DNA of 22,445 nucleotides. Origin: a virus. Of the stretch, positions 22,402 to 22,445 are shown piece after piece; within the stretch, counting starts at the first letter, position 1; every line of letters begins with the position of its first letter. The DNA is taken from positions 1 to 22,445 of IMG/VR virus record IMGVR_UViG_3300022745_000519. One strand, 5' to 3'. The notes under the pieces were generated by a model that was not told the origin of the DNA, made no database searches, and saw nothing but the letters and a program-made list of their open reading frames with translations. The position numbers and the translations under genes are program-made.

Positions 22402-22445
22402 GTCCCCCTATGTCCGTGATAATTCCTACACCCTAATCAAGCAAG
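22394..22445 (+). CDS. Start of a further gene, truncated by the window end
   Basis: An ATG at 22394 overlaps the previous stop (ATGCGTAG) and has GGAG at 22385-22388. The frame is open to the window end, starting MRRSPYVRDNSYTLIKQ. Too little is visible to assign a function. In podoviruses this position often holds a tail fibre, spike or lysis gene. Confidence 0.5.
   Translation, partial: MRRSPYVRDNSYTLIKQ

Noticed and set aside
1-22445. Integrase, attachment site, tRNA, CRISPR or insertion sequence
   Set aside because: No recognisable recombinase or transposase, no regular spaced repeats, no tRNA cloverleaf and no terminal inverted repeats with target duplications were seen.

Overview
This window reads as the structural (morphogenesis) half of a tailed, short-tailed (podovirus-like) bacteriophage genome or a prophage. 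Every supported gene lies on the + strand. Genes are packed with overlapping stop/start codons (ATGA, GTGA and TGATG junctions) and canonical AGGAGG-type ribosome binding sites, as expected for a phage of a Gram-negative host with moderately high GC. The only host clue is weak: the first gene carries a Fis-type helix-turn-helix like the C-terminal domain of sigma54 enhancer-binding proteins, which are very abundant in myxobacteria and related deltaproteobacteria. No integrase, transposase, tRNA, CRISPR array, replication gene or lysis gene was seen.

Layout. (1) 1-2871 is an accessory/regulatory strip of nine small genes. They include a stand-alone Fis-type HTH protein, a Cro/CI-like HTH protein and a Cys-rich possible zinc protein. 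A shared inverted-repeat element (core ACTTGCG-CGT-CGCAA) lies before gene 1 and again just after the Cro-like gene, suggesting a small autoregulated circuit. (2) 2872-3042 is a control region with a strong UUCG-tetraloop terminator, a sigma70-like promoter candidate and a cluster of repeated GCAAT/ATTGC words. (3) 3043-5607 is DNA packaging: a probable small terminase, two small genes and the large terminase, which has visible ATPase and nuclease motifs. (4) 5614-10658 is the head: portal, scaffold, major capsid protein, an internal terminator, a decoration-type protein and a small acidic protein. (5) 10662-15971 is the neck and tail: an adaptor that appears fused to a beta-propeller, a small fibre-type beta protein and a very large nozzle protein. 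(6) 15972-22401 holds three large Ala/Gly/Gln-rich proteins that look like the DNA ejection (internal virion) set. A further gene starts at 22394 and runs off the window.

How it works together (inference from synteny and known podovirus biology): TerS/TerL package DNA through the portal into a scaffold-assembled capsid. The adaptor and nozzle close the portal and form the short tail. The three ejection proteins are packaged and later form a conduit across the cell envelope. The most unusual points are the adaptor-propeller fusion beside a second, oversized propeller-like nozzle protein, the Trp-rich small gene wedged directly before the large terminase, and the paired palindromic element around the two small HTH genes. 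No wholly new system can be demonstrated from sequence alone.
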